DNA of 64,000 bases, taken from NCBI GenBank assembly GCA_048886525.1, contig JBHLKP010000001.1, forward strand, positions 1 to 64,000. Direction: 5' to 3'. The stretch is from Hodarchaeum sp048886525. Its GTDB lineage: Archaea; Asgardarchaeota; Heimdallarchaeia; Hodarchaeales; Hodarchaeaceae. Each line of letters opens with the position of its first letter. Position 1 is the stretch's first letter. This document shows, in pieces, positions 8,001-16,118 of this stretch. The position numbers and the translations under genes are program-made. Under the pieces are notes generated by a model. It searched no databases. It was not told where the DNA came from and saw only the letters and a list, made by a program, of their open reading frames with translations.

Positions 8001-10883
8001 TATTGGAGTCCTTTCGTTCTTGTTCAAGATGGAGAATTAGATATTGATCTCGAACTTCCTGATACAATTGGAGAATGGACTGTACGTGTTGTAGCTACAA
8101 CTGAATCAGGATTAGGAGTTCTCGAAAAATATACGTTTAAAACCTTCCTTCCGTTCTTTGTAGAGATAGATAAAGAACCATTTGTTTTACAAGATGATAT
8201 ATTTATAATTAAAGGTGTTGTCTACAATTATTTAGGAGAATTTGTAAATATTGAGCTTGAAATAGAGACAGCAAATGGTATTCTTGTATTGGGGAATGAA
8301 AAACAAATTATATCATTACCAGATGGATTTTTGGGTTCTATAGGATGGGCATGCCTTGCTGAAGACGTAGGATATCATAATATAACGTTATACGCGAATA
8401 CAGATCTTCAAAATAATACTCATTTTAGTGATGCACTTAGAAAACCCTTAGAAATAATTCCGAATGGAATAACTGATGAATTTAAAGCAAGTGGGTTTAT
8501 TTCAAGCGAACCGACTTTTTCATATACGCACTACAGTGAATCTGTTAAAAGCATCGAATTTCTTGAACTATCCTTAGGATTAGGTTCAGTTGCTCTCAAT
8601 TCTTGGGAACGATTAGTGGGATATCCTTATGGATGTATAGAACAGACAATTTCTAGATTAATTCCAACTGCTTTAGTATTAAAATATTTGGAAACATCTG
8701 GGGAGCTAACTAATGAAACAAAAGAAGATATTAGTGATATGATAATTTCAGGAATATCCCGAGTTTACAGTCAGCGTCACAATGATGGTGGATGGGGTTG
8801 GTGGTCCAGTGATTCGTCTAGTATTTATATGACTAGCTTGGTGTTATATGGACTCGAGATAGTAAATAATAGTGGTTTTTACATTGAACCTTCAGTTATA
8901 TCTGGCGCAATAAACCTAATGAAACAAAAACAGAATCCAGATGGAAGTTGGACACCTGATTCATGGCGAGGTATTGACAAGGTTTCTTTCACAGCATTTG
9001 TATTAAGATCGATATTAGCTTGGGAGAGCTTCTCTATTTCAAGTACGATAAATGACGCAATTAATTATATTATGACATCTTGGAACAGTAACATTGACCG
9101 TTCAACCTATTTAGCAGGTCTTTACCTTAATAGTGTGCCTGGTTCTGGTTTTGGATATTCTAGTTTTGAAACAACACTATTATCCTATTTACAAAATGAA
9201 GTTAAGTTCTCCTCAAAAGGTTATTATTGGACTTATTCGTCTAGTGACGACCGTTATTGGTGGCGTGCTCTTGGTGGTGATGTAGAGGTCACTTCACTCG
9301 CATTGAAGGCTTTGGTAGAAAATGATCCTTCCACTTCAATGCCTATTATTCGTGGAGCTATCCAGTGGTTATTGCAGCATCAATCTAGATATGGTTGGGG
9401 GAATACTGCAGATACTGCAGCTGCAATAACTACTATTATTGCCCTATGTGATAGTCCTGTTAGCTCAAATGAAGATACAGAAGTTACGGTTTATTTGAAT
9501 GGGATAGAATTTGCCAGCTATGATCTCTCAGTTTATACTCAACCTACTAAGTATATCGATCTTACTAATTATCTATCTATCGGAGAAAATACTATTACAT
9601 TAACTAAGCAGGGAATAGGAAATGTGAGTTATTATTTCTCTGCTACTCAAGTTCTACGACGTCTACCCACGATTGATGTACCTGCTGAGATTACCGCTTC
9701 TCCAGGACAGCAAATAGGAATTTCGGTAACAATGATTCCATCTTCTTCAATTATATTTGCCTCCCAAATAATTATTACACCTCTTCCAGGAGGAATTACT
9801 CCTATTACTAATTTACCACAGACAATAGCTCAGCTAACTCAACATACAATGATAACATTCCTTTACGATGTTCCTTCGGAAGAGGGTACTTATGCTGTTT
9901 CTGGTTTTGAGATCTCTTATCGACTATCTGACGAAGATCAAACAAAATTCTCATATGGAAATATTGTGAGAATCTATGGTCCGATTAAATTGGTAGTATT
10001 GAAGAGCATAAGCGAGAACTTCGTTGAGAATTCAATTAATGATCCTCAGTTCATTACTTCTCCCCATATTAAAAACCATTTAGGGCAATCTTCTTCTAGT
10101 ATTACGTTTGAGAGAAAATACTCTCAACTAGAAAACTTCAAGAAAGGAGATTTAATTTTTGTGACTCTAACTGTTACTAGCCAGCAAGTAGAAAACTTCC
10201 TAATGTTAGAGGACTTCATTCCAGTGGGTTTCGAATTAGAGGAAAGTACAATTAATCATCCATCAGGATCATATGATCGGACTATAAACGGTATTACATT
10301 CTTCTTCCCTGAACTGGACATTGGTACCACAGAGATTACATATGGGATAGCTGCCATGAGCGTAAGACAATCTATTGCCATTCCAGCTAAGTTGTCTAGT
10401 ATGTATGATGATTGGGTTGAAACTAGCTCTCCTGCTATCCTCGGAGAATCACGGATACCAATAGATCCCACAACAGGACTGGTTTCAAAAGATTTACAGT
10501 TGCCTGTTCTAGAAAAATTAAGTTTAGAGGAAATTGTTGTTTCATCAGATCCATTCCTTGATATTGAAGTTCTTGCCACTGATAATTGGGGAGTAGCTAG
10601 TGTGCGAGTTTTCATTAAACAGAAATCCACATGGTATGGTTTTGATTGTTACATAGAGGATGAAAAATGGACATCACTTGTAACAGGATTAGGTGAAGGT
10701 TACAGTGAGATTTTTGTCGAGATCATTGATTACGCGGGTAATGTAGCAATTAGTGAACACACCTCTCAGTATCTAGAATTTGGGGATCTAAATATTCCCA
10801 TATTACCGATTATCGGTTTACTAAGTATTGCTCTTGCTATTGGAGTTATTTCCAGCATGTATGTAAGAAAAAGATATATTTAA
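5019..10883 (+). CDS. Membrane-anchored alpha-2-macroglobulin family protein with thioester
   Basis: A 1954-residue surface protein built like bacterial/archaeal alpha-2-macroglobulins, which trap or tag proteases. It starts with a basic, hydrophobic signal peptide (about residues 1-27), followed by many beta-sandwich macroglobulin domains with the recurring phrase IYLPGE or IYEPGE. A bait-like stretch lies near 915-985. The thioester domain has YGCIEQT, with Cys1206 and Gln1209 able to form the internal thioester, followed by helical GWGWWSSDSS-type repeats. More beta domains follow, then one C-terminal membrane helix and a short basic tail (VRKRYI), so the protein is probably held on the outer face of the cell membrane. 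Two regions are very rich in Trp and Tyr (near 138-150 and 925-960). It stands alone, with a terminator overlapping its stop codon. Confidence 0.95.
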   Translation: MKRMKKLFLSMSILILLNLSIFYVDGSFQLEKSLLIEENGYPEMDIPFFDVEKEIQPATDYLPRTSQLQFNPSPIIENNISADLSFSVNQQKALIINIDLEKQVLSPDETLNYVIQATRGFEPAAGEQLVLEIIEGEYWGWYWYWYYDTSDYQYEVIDSEIITIGADGEYHGHFTSSSSGRYTIVVRSSEGYVQETRSFTIADIGLFWRISREFVIGETHSSVAYILDTTDFSPIDLADVTLSAITYDYNSQTSKYETQTVVLFTGVSENGIVDITFTPPESLSSSYNVVANLSASYNGQTVYVSRNIYRGGIYWSWDGYTEHQPYEFIVTTDKPIYLPGETIQSRILVWENNYLKVSKNPAQTSFILKILSPSQHVLVHKELKTNTYGVATYSFSLDSDSELGKYTIITQKEDVLSSIEIRVDKYEKPPFRVDLTLDHEYVSPGKIVSGKIIAEYYFGKPVSNGDVKIQIDDFGTITGQTDMKGLLEFQYRLPGETFFEGKYSIPINVTVIDTVGREVTTSVEVQITDQIYVWAYVNPWFPRVNENITLYFGAYQYSSSGWYWRNWKPLADASAEITIFGILSDGNLIPVDTIYSQTDSNGQGQVQIDLASSVLNYFSRFKGIIEIDAKDGRKDSSSFYFRVNRNIVEASLTNNAEGIYQAGDTVELNVNVKNAISGENIGGNVRFRVFDSDYDLIGQTEKVISVVGSNFDFKLSSYAPNGKYLIYIYLETTFDYEWGTWSYYRYSTTVEFSVGSSYQLTLSTDKEKYSLTDSMTISGQITGQTNAPLMVQFIKKGIVATEFVEITSKTSFEIQVDDISIFAPQLWIFAFAILDDGTILDTSISIEIDPALIVEITSDKSIYEPGEKANIHIRVYDSNNNPISTVMAISFIDSSVFGVQADPENELEYFKQKDYWPSVWTAVSWKNRQRDWWFWWFEDYIVLSGYYGGYSDYIFFEEQSYDVFPTARGDTDKKTSDDIKEGGQEIRDNLPENAYWSPFVLVQDGELDIDLELPDTIGEWTVRVVATTESGLGVLEKYTFKTFLPFFVEIDKEPFVLQDDIFIIKGVVYNYLGEFVNIELEIETANGILVLGNEKQIISLPDGFLGSIGWACLAEDVGYHNITLYANTDLQNNTHFSDALRKPLEIIPNGITDEFKASGFISSEPTFSYTHYSESVKSIEFLELSLGLGSVALNSWERLVGYPYGCIEQTISRLIPTALVLKYLETSGELTNETKEDISDMIISGISRVYSQRHNDGGWGWWSSDSSSIYMTSLVLYGLEIVNNSGFYIEPSVISGAINLMKQKQNPDGSWTPDSWRGIDKVSFTAFVLRSILAWESFSISSTINDAINYIMTSWNSNIDRSTYLAGLYLNSVPGSGFGYSSFETTLLSYLQNEVKFSSKGYYWTYSSSDDRYWWRALGGDVEVTSLALKALVENDPSTSMPIIRGAIQWLLQHQSRYGWGNTADTAAAITTIIALCDSPVSSNEDTEVTVYLNGIEFASYDLSVYTQPTKYIDLTNYLSIGENTITLTKQGIGNVSYYFSATQVLRRLPTIDVPAEITASPGQQIGISVTMIPSSSIIFASQIIITPLPGGITPITNLPQTIAQLTQHTMITFLYDVPSEEGTYAVSGFEISYRLSDEDQTKFSYGNIVRIYGPIKLVVLKSISENFVENSINDPQFITSPHIKNHLGQSSSSITFERKYSQLENFKKGDLIFVTLTVTSQQVENFLMLEDFIPVGFELEESTINHPSGSYDRTINGITFFFPELDIGTTEITYGIAAMSVRQSIAIPAKLSSMYDDWVETSSPAILGESRIPIDPTTGLVSKDLQLPVLEKLSLEEIVVSSDPFLDIEVLATDNWGVASVRVFIKQKSTWYGFDCYIEDEKWTSLVTGLGEGYSEIFVEIIDYAGNVAISEHTSQYLEFGDLNIPILPIIGLLSIALAIGVISSMYVRKRYI

Positions 10884-10924
10884 CCTAGTATTAGGTTAAT
10901 TTTCATTTTCTTGCTTTTTTTTTA
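10880..10924 (+). terminator. Intrinsic terminator of the macroglobulin gene
   Basis: TTAACCTA (10880-10887) and TAGGTTAA (10892-10899) form a perfect 8-bp stem with a GTAT loop. A T-rich stretch ending in a long T run follows. The TAA stop codon is inside the stem. Confidence 0.7.
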
Positions 10925-11343
10925 CATATTAATTTGTAGAGTAGAAAGTAAAATTCCCAGAAGAGAAATATTTGAAGATAGAGCTTTTTAATTTGTATTA
11001 AATTCTTGAATAAGATAATTACTTCATTATATGAGTCTAGACTTTCTACTTGTTTACGGAAATGATTATTAATGGACGTTTATTACCGTTTGGGATGTTA
11101 GATAGCAAATTTTTATCGCAAAACCAACATGAACAAACTTCAACACCAAGTGTATTTATATAGATCGAAGCATACTAGCTGAGAAACATATTACGTGTAA
11201 GAAACAAGATGGAAGAGATTCCATGGTGAATAAAGATCCATTAAGAAAAGAAAGGTGAAAGTACGTTAAAACTTGAAAATGCAAAAGCTCAATTGAATTA
11301 TGCTCTAAATATAGCTATTTAACCTCTTGATAAAACAATTTTA
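10925..11343. other. Intergenic stretch holding the decayed 5' end of the DinB-like gene
   Basis: Most of this region shows no gene. From 11245 one frame is open (EKKGESTLKLENAKAQLNYA) and reads like the first helix of a DinB-like protein, but it is cut by a TAA at 11320-11322 just before the frame used downstream. No in-frame start codon with a good ribosome site was found for this part. Confidence 0.4.
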
Positions 11344-11757
11344 TTGATTCCTGATGATAAGCTTAGTTATAGGCCATTTGATGACGCAATGACTGCTGCA
11401 GAATTAGGAATTCACATCTATATGTGTGCTCTCGCGTATACTGCTGACACAATTAATGGAAAATTTGATAATGAAGATTATAAGATTATACCGTTTGATC
11501 CCAAGGTAATCACGTCTGCACAGGAAATCGTAGATTATGGAGAGAACGTTAAGCAATATATCAGAGAATCAGTTGAAAAAATGTCTGAAGCTGATATGGA
11601 GAAAAAGGTTACTTATAATTGCGGGGGAGGTGCAAAAATCGGCCGATTTGAATCATTATCAACAATACTTGAAGAAATCATCCATCATCGTGGGCAATTA
11701 TGCTTATACTTACGGATGATGGGTATAAAACCTCCTTTCATAAATGATTTTAGTTGA
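11344..11757 (+). CDS. DinB-like four-helix-bundle protein, 5' end probably disrupted
   Basis: The 137-residue product matches the DinB/DUF664 type fold: KLSYRPFDDAMTAAELGIHIY near the start and IIHHRGQLCLYLRMMGIKPP near the end. The conserved histidines of these segments are the likely metal ligands. DinB-family proteins are mostly thiol-dependent transferases or of unknown role. The TTG at 11344 gives a product about 20-25 residues shorter than usual. The same frame upstream encodes a plausible first helix (LENAKAQLNYALNIAI) followed by a TAA at 11320-11322, so the gene may carry a nonsense mutation and be inactive or translated only from the later TTG. A sequencing error is also possible. 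Confidence 0.7.
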   Translation: MIPDDKLSYRPFDDAMTAAELGIHIYMCALAYTADTINGKFDNEDYKIIPFDPKVITSAQEIVDYGENVKQYIRESVEKMSEADMEKKVTYNCGGGAKIGRFESLSTILEEIIHHRGQLCLYLRMMGIKPPFINDFS

Positions 11758-11846
11758 AAAGCAAAAATATAACAAAATCTTTCTCAAATTAAAAAATAGC
11801 AAATATGTTCCCTAGTTTGAAATACCATAGTTTTGCTATCACAATC

Positions 11847-11856
11847 TTTTTATAAT
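11847..11856 (+). promoter_or_regulatory. TATA-like box of the 65-residue gene
   Basis: TTTTTATAAT lies about 25 bases before a 12-bp palindrome (11875-11886) and 50 bases before the ATG at 11898. Spacing fits an archaeal core promoter. Confidence 0.45.
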
Positions 11857-11874
11857 TTCCTGACCTAATTTTAG

Positions 11875-11886
11875 ACAATTAATTGT
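11875..11886. promoter_or_regulatory. 12-bp palindrome at the expected transcription start
   Basis: ACAATTAATTGT is a perfect palindrome located where transcription from the TATA-like box should begin, directly before the ribosome site GGTGAG. It could be an operator. Being short and AT-rich, it could also be chance. Confidence 0.35.
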
Positions 11887-11897
11887 GGTGAGAGTTA

Positions 11898-12095
11898 ATG
11901 AAAAATGGGATAGATCCTATAACAAAGATAACAATTGCAATGCGTAGGCATCGTATTGGTCTTTTTTCAGCTTATACAACTGTAAAGCATAACTTTCTTT
12001 CCAGATTATATTTCGATGACGAGATAGAATTGTTTGGTCTGGATGGAGGTCATATGCCAGAAAGAGAAAGAAAAAAACAATATTATGAGGAATAA
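11898..12095 (+). CDS. Small charged protein of unknown function
   Basis: Encodes 65 residues from an ATG 6 bases after GGTGAG, with a TATA-like box at the right distance. That combination makes it more than a chance frame. The protein is soluble, begins MKNGIDPITKITIAMRRHRIG and ends in a highly charged tail (ERERKKQYYEE). No cysteine clusters, helix-turn-helix or membrane segment is visible, and I recognise no family. It stands alone on the plus strand between the DinB-like gene and the Pro-rich gene, which is on the opposite strand. Confidence 0.5.
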   Translation: MKNGIDPITKITIAMRRHRIGLFSAYTTVKHNFLSRLYFDDEIELFGLDGGHMPERERKKQYYEE

Positions 12096-12425
12096 AACAA
12101 CCTCGGAATTCAAAACCTCTCTATAGAAATCACACTTTAAAATAGAGAAAAGATAAGCTTCACAGATTTTCAAATGTGTCTGTTTATCTGTTATTCTGTA
12201 ATAGGATAACAAGAACCGTGTTCAGACTTATTTGGTTTATAACTGATAATTTTTTAAATAGTAATTTTTGTCTCTTTGCACTATTTTTGATCCCAACTAG
12301 TATTAATCTTCCCTCTTTCCAGAAAGAAAATGAAAAGACTCATGAGATAACAGACCGAAAAATAGCGCAATTCCGACATAAAAATAATGCAATTTGGATA
12401 TAAGATTAATGCAAACGATCAAATT
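12096..12425. other. Intergenic stretch, no supported gene
   Basis: A 75-codon plus-strand frame (12176-12403) is present but has low-complexity, unconvincing content and no ribosome site. The region separates two convergent genes; I see no strong hairpin in it. Confidence 0.4.
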
Positions 12426-13211
12426 TCAACGTTGATCATCTGAGACAACTGAGCGAATTTTCTTCAATTCAGTTAACATTTGCTTTCTCAGAATGGCGAT
12501 TCCTGTTGCACGATCTTCTTCTCTTTTGGTTCTTGGTTGAGCTAAGGGATTTATTGGGGGTGTTATGTCTGGTTTAGAAATTGATGGAAAGGAGATCTTT
12601 GGAATTGAGGGAGGAGTAAGTGTTTTTGCTTCTAGTGGACTACTTGTTGGTGGTGGACTTGGTTTTGGAGTTGGTACTGTAGAAGGAGTTTTGGATGGTG
12701 CATCAGGAATAGAAAAACTAATCTTAGGATGAGTAATTTTAGGTTCTTCAGTTGAAGTTGGTAAACTTGAGGGTGTGCTTAATGAGGAAATAGATGTTGG
12801 TACAGAGGGCGGTATTGGCGGAACTGAAGGTGGTGTAGTAACTTTTGGGGTAATAGGTTTGGAAACTGGAGATAGAGGTGCTTCTGGAGCCGTAACAACT
12901 GGTTCGGCTTCTTTAGCTATAACTTCTGGAGGTTTCGTACCAAATAGTTTTGTAATTGATGGTGTTTCTGGAATCTCGGTAGTTCTTATATCTGCTAAGT
13001 TCATCTCTCTGGATATTTTTTCCAGAGTAGTCGAAGTTACGTATCCTTCTAAAAGAGATTCCTTTAACATTCTTTCAAAACGAAGCATAGCTACTTGGAA
13101 TGCATACGTTACATGTGCATATTCTTCTAAAGGAAGTGATTTTAGTTTTAATGATGTTTCAAACTTAAAGGTTTCCGTATGAGAAGATTTCTTTTTAAAG
13201 AGTTTGACCAC
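12426..13211 (-). CDS. Protein with a long Pro/Ser/Thr-rich linker, unknown function
   Basis: A GTG start gives 261 residues in three parts. Residues 1-90 are a compact, probably helical region (LEEYAHVTYAFQVAMLRFERML). About 95-225 is low-complexity sequence dominated by Pro, Ser and Thr with runs such as PPIPPSVP and SPPPTSSP. The last 30 residues form a charged helix (REEDRATGIAILRKQMLTEL). There is no signal peptide or membrane helix, so it should be cytoplasmic. The layout, two short helical ends joined by a flexible proline-rich tether, suggests a scaffold or adaptor, but I recognise no family. It is transcribed alone toward the 65-residue gene. Confidence 0.75.
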   Translation of the reverse strand: MVKLFKKKSSHTETFKFETSLKLKSLPLEEYAHVTYAFQVAMLRFERMLKESLLEGYVTSTTLEKISREMNLADIRTTEIPETPSITKLFGTKPPEVIAKEAEPVVTAPEAPLSPVSKPITPKVTTPPSVPPIPPSVPTSISSLSTPSSLPTSTEEPKITHPKISFSIPDAPSKTPSTVPTPKPSPPPTSSPLEAKTLTPPSIPKISFPSISKPDITPPINPLAQPRTKREEDRATGIAILRKQMLTELKKIRSVVSDDQR

Positions 13212-13681
13212 TGGTGATATCCGTCCTCAGGCGTTTTCATTCCTTATGAGAGACTAAAGGAATTGAGTCTAATAATATTTTCTTTGTCTTATTTTAAAAA
13301 GACATCCTAAATAACTTATACTCATTTTAATTTTCAGGCTTTTCTGGGTATTTCTTCCTTATGAATGGATTGTTCTTCCGACTTTTTTTAGTATTTCAAC
13401 TTTAATAATCAATTTTCCCTATATCAAAATTATTTTTTGTCAATAGAAAGAAAATAGATATTGTTTCTAACCTTATAGATAACCTTATCCGAATTATTTC
13501 AATTTGACTTGAATATTGGCAAAGAACAGGATCTTAATTTGGGAATTACTAATTTTTTTAAATCATTAAGAAATATCAACTGAAAATATTTTATAGGAAT
13601 ATTTGATGAAAAAGTTTTAATCAATTTTAGAATCTCACCTATTCGCGTCAGATAGAAGTTTGACTTTGGGATGTAGTAATA
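13212..13681. other. Divergent intergenic region
   Basis: Lies between the minus-strand Pro-rich gene and the plus-strand inositol-phosphate synthase gene, so it should hold both promoters. It is AT-rich with several TATA-like stretches, none placed clearly enough to call. Short open frames on both strands show no recognisable protein. Confidence 0.4.
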
Positions 13682-14758
13682 GTGACTAGTAAAGCAAGAG
13701 TAATTTTGGTTGGTGTGGGAAATGCTGCTTCTGCACTCGTACAATCATTAAAGTATTATTCAGAGCGTAAATCAGGGCATAATCTTAAATACGAGACAAT
13801 CGGTGGGTTACGAATTAATGATATTGAAATTGTTTCAGCTTTTGACGTTATTGAAGGCAAAGTAGGACATGATTTAGCTGATGCAATATTCGCTGAACCT
13901 AATGTTGCTCCACGCCTCTTAGAATTCAATAAACCTTTAGGCATTGAGGTTAAAAAAGGTCCTTTAGCTGATGGGATTTCTCCTATGTTAGCAGAGACAA
14001 TCCAAATTAGTCCAGAACCCGATGTAAATTTAGTTGAGGAAATGAAAGAGGCTAAAGCCGATATGGTAGTTTCTCTATTGCCATCTGGAGCAAAAGAAGC
14101 GACTTATTCCTATGCTGATGCTGCTATTAAAGCTGATCTCGCATTTATCGAAGCTGCCCCTATTCGTATCTGTTCTGATGATAAATGGGTGAGAAAATTC
14201 AAAAAATCTAACCTTCCCGTTGTTGGAGATGATTTACAATCTCAATTGGGAGGAACGAGGATTCATAAAGGTATTCTAGAAATGCTTAATTCGTTTGGAG
14301 CAACTATTCGGAATACGTACCAGTTAGATGTTTCTGGTGGAAGTGAGGGTATGAATACACTCTATACAGATCGACGAATGGAGAAAAGGAAAATTAAAAC
14401 CGATAGCATTAAACGTACACTCCCTTATTTAACTGAAGACGACATTGCTTCAGGTACAACAGATTATTTGGACTTCCTAGGGAACGAACGTACAGGATAT
14501 TTTTGGATTTATGGATTTCTCCCAATTCTAAATTCTCCATTTAAGATTGATATCACGATAAAGACTCTTGATGGGCCAAATGCTGCAGGAACACTAGTTA
14601 ATGTCATACGTGCTACAAAGCTTGCCTTGAACCGTGGAATAGATGGTCCTTTAATCTCTATTTCAGCTTACGGATTTAAATTCCCCCCTGTTTATGTTGG
14701 TGAACAAGATTCCGTTAAACGATTTGAGGAATTCATTGCAGGGGATCGTGCTAATTAA
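13682..14758 (+). CDS. ino1: myo-Inositol-1-phosphate synthase
   Basis: Converts glucose 6-phosphate to L-myo-inositol 1-phosphate with NAD, the first step to archaeal inositol phospholipids and inositol-based solutes. The 358-residue length fits the short archaeal form. The N-terminal Rossmann motif is VGVGNAASALVQ. The family-specific catalytic segments are DDLQSQLGGTRIHKGILEML, SGGSEGMNTLY and KIDITIKTLDGPNAAGTL, which carry the lysines and asparagines that bind substrate. The start is GTG at 13682. The acylphosphatase gene follows 64 bases later. Confidence 0.95.
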   Translation: MTSKARVILVGVGNAASALVQSLKYYSERKSGHNLKYETIGGLRINDIEIVSAFDVIEGKVGHDLADAIFAEPNVAPRLLEFNKPLGIEVKKGPLADGISPMLAETIQISPEPDVNLVEEMKEAKADMVVSLLPSGAKEATYSYADAAIKADLAFIEAAPIRICSDDKWVRKFKKSNLPVVGDDLQSQLGGTRIHKGILEMLNSFGATIRNTYQLDVSGGSEGMNTLYTDRRMEKRKIKTDSIKRTLPYLTEDDIASGTTDYLDFLGNERTGYFWIYGFLPILNSPFKIDITIKTLDGPNAAGTLVNVIRATKLALNRGIDGPLISISAYGFKFPPVYVGEQDSVKRFEEFIAGDRAN

Positions 14759-14822
14759 GAATTATGCAATGTAATTTTAATAAATATAAATATACAAAAA
14801 TTCAATAAAAAAGGTCATTTTA

Positions 14823-15104
14823 TTGAAACGTGTCTTAATTCGGGTTACTGGAAGGGTTCAAGGAGTTTTTTTCCGAGTTTATACACGTGATTTTGCTCGG
14901 AATCTTCCTGAAGTGACTGGATACGTGAAAAACCTCCGTGATGGCAGAGTAGAAATATTTGCAGAGGGAGACGAAATACCTCTAAGGAAACTAGCAGATT
15001 GGGCAAGATATTCTGGTTCCCCTTATTCAAAAATCGATAAAACAGAGGAAAACTGGGAAGACATTATCAAAAGACAATATTCTGAGTTTTTAATAACTCA
15101 TTAG
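14823..15104 (+). CDS. acyP: Acylphosphatase
   Basis: Hydrolyses carboxyl-phosphate bonds in small acyl phosphates. The 93 residues are the standard family length. The phosphate-binding loop GRVQGVFFR with Arg18 and the catalytic Asn37 in GYVKNLRDGRVE are both present. The start is TTG at 14823; there is no nearby ATG. It follows the inositol-phosphate synthase gene and precedes the zinc-ribbon gene on the same strand. Confidence 0.93.
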   Translation: MKRVLIRVTGRVQGVFFRVYTRDFARNLPEVTGYVKNLRDGRVEIFAEGDEIPLRKLADWARYSGSPYSKIDKTEENWEDIIKRQYSEFLITH

Positions 15105-15191
15105 AAATTAAATATTGTTTCAGAAGAGAACTTCCCAATAAATAAACGGATACTTATAAAAAGCATATTGCTGGAAGTCGCTTGAGCTGTA

Positions 15192-16118
15192 ATGTCATCC
15201 ACTGAAACTTCAGATAGTAGAGCTAAAGTGATTTGCGATGGGCCTTGTGAGATCTGTAAACACCAACGGGAGAAAGATGTAAAAAACAACGCGAATGAGA
15301 TTCTCTACTATTGTCGCAATTGTAACCAAAAATATTTGTGTAATCAGGTACTAAGAAGGGATCGTGGAAGCAATGAATATCAATGTCCGTCGTGTGATAT
15401 GACATTAAGTGAGTTAACTATTGAGCGAGCTTCCCAACTAGGTTTAGCATTCGGTTTTGATATATATCAAACAGAACGAAGTAAAAGACCAATTGAAGAG
15501 ATTAAACGCACATGGTTTTATTCACAAGGAAGAATCATACTACAGAAAGATTTCGTGCATGATTTAATAGAATATGAAAGTTTAGGAATAATTCAGCTCA
15601 TTGATATATTGTTTCATTCTGATTTACAGTATCGTCCTGAAGGAACACCTGATAAAAAAACTTTATTGTGGGACATTTTTTCTAAGAAACCTGCCATAAT
15701 ACGATCAATCCATAATTCGTTAATTACTAGAACTGAGCATCGGCGGGTTGATCTTGTAATACGTGCGTTAACTGATAATGAAGCTTTCGAATGCATCTAT
15801 CTCTCCTCTATTGTCCCTTCGCATATCGCAGGTACCGTTGATTTAGTTGGAGTGGATAAAAAAACTGGTGGAATCGTCTGGATAATTTGCCAGGAAGAAA
15901 AAATCGATGAGCAAATAATTAGCGCAATTTTGAATGAATTACTAAGTATTCCTCCATTAGAGTTTATGGGGGTTGACAGGATAATTTTACTTACAAGAAA
16001 ATGGGTATGGATGGCAGCCGAGATCGCAAGAAGGCAAGGACGGATTACAACGCGCTGGCAAAGGTTTTCTATTGAACTGTGGGAAGAATCACCTCTTTTT
16101 CAATACAAAAAGATATAA
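15192..16118 (+). CDS. Zinc-ribbon protein with a possible nuclease-like C-terminal domain
   Basis: 308 residues. The N-terminal 75 residues carry paired cysteines (CDGPCEICKHQ, YYCRNCNQKYLCN, YQCPSCDM) that should bind one or two zinc ions. The C-terminal part contains RRVDLVIRAL, HIAGTVDLVGVDKKTGGIVWI and an ending RITTRWQRFSIELWEESPLF. The Asp...hydrophobic-x-hydrophobic pattern with a following strand recalls restriction-endonuclease-like cores (as in archaeal Holliday-junction-like or DUF-type nucleases), but no complete catalytic motif can be pointed to. I cannot name the family. It starts at ATG 15192 and is probably separate from the genes upstream. Confidence 0.8.
   Translation: MSSTETSDSRAKVICDGPCEICKHQREKDVKNNANEILYYCRNCNQKYLCNQVLRRDRGSNEYQCPSCDMTLSELTIERASQLGLAFGFDIYQTERSKRPIEEIKRTWFYSQGRIILQKDFVHDLIEYESLGIIQLIDILFHSDLQYRPEGTPDKKTLLWDIFSKKPAIIRSIHNSLITRTEHRRVDLVIRALTDNEAFECIYLSSIVPSHIAGTVDLVGVDKKTGGIVWIICQEEKIDEQIISAILNELLSIPPLEFMGVDRIILLTRKWVWMAAEIARRQGRITTRWQRFSIELWEESPLFQYKKI

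Noticed and set aside
10256..10630. 124-codon minus-strand frame inside the macroglobulin gene
   Set aside because: Antisense shadow of the C-terminal part; no start signals and no plausible protein.
12176..12403. 75-codon plus-strand frame
   Set aside because: No ribosome site, odd composition and no recognisable motif; probably chance.
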